Positions 57,201 to 63,200 of a stretch of DNA of 64,000 nucleotides are shown piece by piece. The stretch lies in contig OX365957.1 of the NCBI GenBank assembly GCA_947247005.1, positions 12,806,817-12,870,816 on the forward strand, written 5' to 3'. The translations under genes and the position numbers were made by a program. The notes under the pieces were generated by a model. That model ran no database searches. It worked only from the letters and a program-made list of their open reading frames with translations, and was not told the origin of the DNA. Numbering within the stretch: position 1 is the first letter of the stretch; the number at the start of each line of letters is the position of its first letter. This DNA is from Spisula solida. Lineage: Eukaryota; Mollusca; Bivalvia; Venerida; Mactridae.

Positions 57201-60200
57201 ATGATACATATGGATATTTCTCACAAGAAACGCAGTTTGCTGTAGCAGTTGTATATGCCAAAGTGATTAACACTGCACCATATATCAACGGTACTAGAGT
57301 GTTCTATGCTGAAGAAGATACAGGTAAAAGCGTTATTTATAGCGAGTACATTATGTGAACCAAATAAGTAACTATAACTCAATTATCGTTCACCAGTACA
57401 ATAAAATGTATCCCGCTGCCTGTTACATAATTTATTTTGTATCAACTAGACCACTATATATATGTATCGGTGGACTGGTGTGATTTGAAAATGAGTCTTA
57501 CACATCTTTGCAAATTGTATGTTTCTCTACTTTAAAGCTCTGCACAATAATTGTGTCTAGCACTGTCTCGGCTTCGGGCATTTGTCCGAGTACAATTTAA
57601 AGAAATTAAGTGTATTTTATTCATATTGATCATTAGTATATTACATGTACACACGGACGAACTTTCCCTGAGATACCTTTATTATTATTGTTATACTCTT
57701 CATATCCCCGAAAGTAGCTGTTGGGGTATTCCTGTTCTCTAGCGTTGAATATTAGTTACGTTGACACATTGTAAATGTGTCTAAATGTGTCAAATAATTA
57801 TTTCACTGTTCAGTATAAATTATATTACAGAAGGAGCTGTATACCAGCTAGAAGCACTGGACGATGACAGGGATTTATTTATGTTTGAAATTGAAGATCT
57901 TGGAAATACGGCAATACTTGGCAGCGTATTACTCACGGCAAATGGAACGTATGTATACAGGGTGATCCAATATTTCCTCACATTAGTAAATGTTTATAAC
58001 TTTAACATTATTATATTAAAGAAAACACGTAATTGCAGAGTATATGTGTAAATTGTGTTCTACTCTAAAACGAATGTTCAACAATTCAATCCTTATCTAA
58101 AGCTTATGCTCAATGTGACCATCCGTTTTTTCTAAAACGAGTTTCAAACATCGTTTAATTGCATTGGACTTATCCAACAATATTCCTTCTTCAAGGCATA
58201 GGTGTATTTGACACATTTTGCAAGTTTTCTTTTCACTAAAATCGCTGATTGTACAAATTCATAAAAAAGTTTTATGATTTCTGAGTTTTGGACATCTACA
58301 AAATACTGAATTTATATGACGGCATCAATGACGTCATAGCGTAACTTTGACGGCACAATATCAAACATATTTTCGTTTCAGCAGAAACCTGTATTCATTA
58401 GCTTTCCAACAATACCAAATTCATTGCCATTTTTATTAGGTTCAGTTGCTAACTAGTTGTCATTCATTGTAAACTTTTGTTTCTGAACGCATATTAACCA
58501 TACACGTAGATCAGTAATATATTACATATACATAATATGATTTCAGTTTAACAATATTGCCGTGTGTTGAATGTTATGGTTCAGCAACATTGACAGTTAG
58601 GTTAACTGACGCACCAGTATATGAAGATATTGAATCTGCATATAATGTTGAGGAAATAATAATAATTGTATCATCGGTAAACGATCCCCCATCTATACAC
58701 CTGTTCGACAGTGATTGGACGAGTATGTTACACGAAGACAGGACAGATACCGTTTATGTAAGTGCAGGTTGTATGAATTGATGATGACCATTATCATATT
58801 TCTATATGTTGATACATGTAATATATATCAATCCATAATAGTTACATTACAATATGCCCTGTGGAATATTCCTATATGTCCATCCGTGCAAATATGCCTT
58901 AGTATGATGGAATTCGGACAAACATGTTACGTGTTTGGTCAGTTTAGAAACGGTTTTCATTTATATATAAAGATAATTATTTGAAAACAATACTAAAAGA
59001 CAGAGGAAAGGTCGATCTTGCAGAGCTGGTGGACATTAGGTGAAAGGTCGTAGTGATGTCGTCCCAGACAGTTATTCTGGAGACATTTCTTGCCTCGTTT
59101 ATGAGCATTGGTTAAAGTGTCGAGGATCAGTCCTGACGTTCAGGATTTTGAATATCCAAAAGACTCTGTTTTTTATTTACCCTATACAAATTGACAACTT
59201 TCAGGGTTTCAGGCCTCCTTTCTTTTGTTTCAGTCTTTCACCCATGTATAAGTAATTGATGGCATTTCCAAAAAGACATTGTATGTCTATATACTTTATT
59301 CGTTCCTGATCGGTTATTGTTTGATATCTGGCTCGTGAAAATATTTGCATTTTAAAAAAGATAATAAGATAAAGATAATATTAAGTCAGACAGGGAAGGC
59401 AGCACTCAACTTATCTAGCTTAACAAAACATACACAAAGCCCAACACACAACCGAACGAGTAAATAATCAGCCGAAGTCCAAGCTGTCAAAAAGCTTCAT
59501 GAACTAGTTTCGGCAATAAAAAAGCAAAGATGAATGACCCTGTTACGACAGTAAAACAGCTAATTACCTAGTTTTAGGTGTCAGACGTCCTAAAAATTTA
59601 AAAATAACAGTATTACGTAATAATCTAAATCCAATGATTTCAGCTAAATGAACAACACGCCCCGATCTCCCGAAGCATCTCAAGTAGAAATTTCAACTCA
59701 AATTGAGATTTGACACAAATCAGAGTCGGATTTACAGATAAATCTGAAACTTCAGCTCTTAAATTTTACTGTAGCATTTCTGTTTAGAGATGCTAATCTC
59801 TTAGAAATTAACATGAAGACACATGGCAGTATTTGAGATGATATCTTTCTCAGGTTGAGATGCTTAGGAAGATCGGGGCCAGTTGTACGACCTAACTCCA
59901 ATTAACTGTATAAACCTCTGCATACAATAGTTTCCAGGTGCATAATATATGATATATAGATACATGTCGAATAAACGTATCTGACATTATAAAGGTGTAT
60001 AGAGAACAGAGCCAAAATTGGAATGGTACAGTTATCATCGACATTGGTTATATTGTGGCTTACGATATCGATGGACCTCAAGAGTTGGCAATCAGTTACG
60101 ATGTAAACACAACGTATGGAAACTTTGAACTAGAACCTTTATCACGCGATAAGATGTTACTGGGTGTCAAATGCTCTGATTTCGAGGTAAGATCATGTTT

Positions 60201-63200
60201 TATTATCGTACAAGAGGCAGTGCACTTTCAAGTGTATGTCAAGAGAATCTGCAATTATGCAGACACTTCTGTCAGTAGAATACTGTTGGACTATAGACAA
60301 ATTCAAAAGTTAATTCCAGTAGAAGCACTGTACACTAGATACTTTCAAACCACTTAATGTATTTTGATTTTAAACTTACTCTCTCCATGATGTGCTTGTC
60401 TGCCGAGCATAGATTTTAATTGCTGTCTGCTGAAATATGAATAGCATATGAGTGCCTCCACCTGTATTTGAACCCGGGTCGCCAGATTAGACGACACGCG
60501 CGCTTACCATTGAGCTACGGAGGCACCCTATACTCCGGATGGTGTCCATACAGTATTTGAAAACGAATAATATAGTTGATAGTAAAGGTATACATGCATG
60601 CATAGTTTGCACTGGGATTGTCAGTCAAGGTTCTCAAAGTGTACAATAATAGTTTAATTTATAACCAGGCATTCATTAATATGGGATAAATTGTGTGTCA
60701 TATGTTTAGCAAAAGTATCTCTTTTCAATAAAAAATAACATTATATTATGAATCATATATGAACCCCCACCCGGTGGATGGGATTTGAATCTACTGACTT
60801 CCTGGCAAAAAAGTACTTACAATTATCATTGTATTATGGTTCCATTGCTCTGTTGAGGGCTTTCCATCAATGCATAAAACACTATCACAATTTCAATTAG
60901 ACCATTTTTCGTTACATCAGTGCCATGGTACCCCTGCGCTAGGACACCTGAACAGAATGGACTGGGTTGGGTACCAGCTCATGTATATATATACCGGGGC
61001 TTTTGTTGGTGTGGATACTATAAAGCTAGTTGCACAAGATGACAGGACAATCTTCTCTGATGTAATTACACTTACTGTAGTAGTGATGGAAAACAAGTGT
61101 AGAAATAATGGAGCTTGTGAAAGTAAGTTACATTTCGTAGTACATGTATGAGCTATTTCAAACGATGTGTCAGTGGTTGGGGGACATACGATATATATAT
61201 TATACATGCATAATTTTTATATATCGTATTGTAATTTTTTATATAGCATACATATTTGATATCGCACACTAATAAGTAGTATTCGTACATGTGTATTTAT
61301 GATTCCCCTAATTGAAGACAAATGCAATACATTTTACGGTTCAAATACTTATACTATACAAATGATAGCATTAGTCTCATTTCTTTTAGGTCACCACACG
61401 TATATACATTGTACATAGATACATGTATACAAATATGTTCACGTTTATTGTGCACACTAATTTAAACAATTTACTACTCATACACTACTACATGTAATGC
61501 TACTCATCAATATATTTTGTATCTAATAATTTACGATATACGTTCATGCCTTTGAGGTGTTTTGTCATACATACCAGAATGAATGATCAGCTGTGATTAT
61601 ACTGAGCGTATAAAGTTCTGCATTAATTTGAGCAAATGAATATCGAAAGTATAATTTGTGTAAGATTTCAATCGACCATCTGTACGATACGATTATTGAA
61701 CACAGTAAAAAGTTCAATATATATTGACATTAATATTCCTTCTATAAACAATATTTACTGAATTTCTATGTTTCTTGTTAAAGCATGATACTTTCACTTT
61801 CAAAGAGGAAACGTAAATTCTTACTACATTGTATATCATATATGCCTTATTGTTGATAATTTTAGGTAAGAATCCACATGCATACTCATGCGATGACGTT
61901 CGTCGAACACTAGGTTTTGATCTGTACTACAGTTGTATGTGTACGTCTAATTGGCAAGGTCAATACTGTGAAAATGATGTTGATGAATGTGCAAAGAGTA
62001 TGTGTGATGAGAACCAACTTTGTAGAAATTCAGTCGGAAGTTACGAATGTTACTGTGATGGCTTCATCTGTGAAATGGGACTGAAGACATGGTCGTTTGC
62101 TCTTGTCATTCTGTCATGTGTACTGTTTGGTATTTTTATCATACTTATAGTATGCATTATGATTTACAAGTAAGTAAAATAATTATTGATATGGTACAGC
62201 GATTATTCAGCAGCTTTTTTTATAAACTGTACAACACACTATCGCTTTTCAAATGCAATGCAATATAACTTTTTTTTCTGAACCAAGAATAGCGGCATAT
62301 TTTTTAACAGATGACTTGTTAAGCAGTAACCTTTTCCATGACGGTATTATTTGCACGACCTGGTGTTTTCATATTTATGGTACCTGTTACAATTATACTA
62401 CTTTAAAACCAACTACACCAGCACATTTTAAATAGTCAATTTCATCCGCATTATTATAACTACTCTGTATGATTTTCTTTTATATTTCAGGAAAAACAAC
62501 AAAAGAAAGAAGGTACATAGCGTTATAATAATGTCTTATTAAAACTAAGGATAGTATGTTCATATACCACAAATAGTTCAATCTAAATATGACTAGTAAG
62601 GTCGAAAGCTAGTATTTCTGTCTTTGCTGTTTTAAAAAGAGACATATGTCATTTACCTGTGATCAATAATCTTGATATGTTATTTGGACATGCCAATGTA
62701 TAGACATAATCATACTATAGTGATTTTCTTCATTATTTGGAACGTGTACTTGTATTTTGAAAGTAAGACTGTATGGTAAGATTAGTAATGCCCATTAGTT
62801 TAGATGATAAATATTCAGCTGGAAGTCAAATGCCGAAATGACAACACAGGGCGAATTTTTTTCCTCGCAATTTTTATTGTTTTATATTATTTTTGTCAGA
62901 AGAGTATGCAACTATTTCATATAATTTACATGCATTTTGATAATCTACAATGTTATAGGTTACATCGTCGTTTGTGTCATTGAGCAACATGTTCGAGCTA
63001 TTAAGTGGAGCACCGGATCGCAATGTATGTACTTTAAATAGTTAACCTTATTTCGTTTGTAATACTCCATAATGTCATACATTTTAGCTCAACAGCATTA
63101 TAATAATGTAATAATAAAAACTTTATTTTCTATCATAGTACATGTGTATGTTTAGAATAAGTGTTCATATTGTTTTATGGACTGTTCTGTTCATTCGTTT

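Noticed and set aside
60187..60357. Extension of exon 58 to its in-frame stop as a terminal exon
   Set aside because: A strong gtaaga donor at 60187 and the in-phase exon 59 continue the protein into EGF and transmembrane parts.
60452..60527. Functional tRNA-Arg gene on the minus strand
   Set aside because: The anticodon stem does not pair and the base before the anticodon is G rather than T; better explained as a SINE head or pseudogene.
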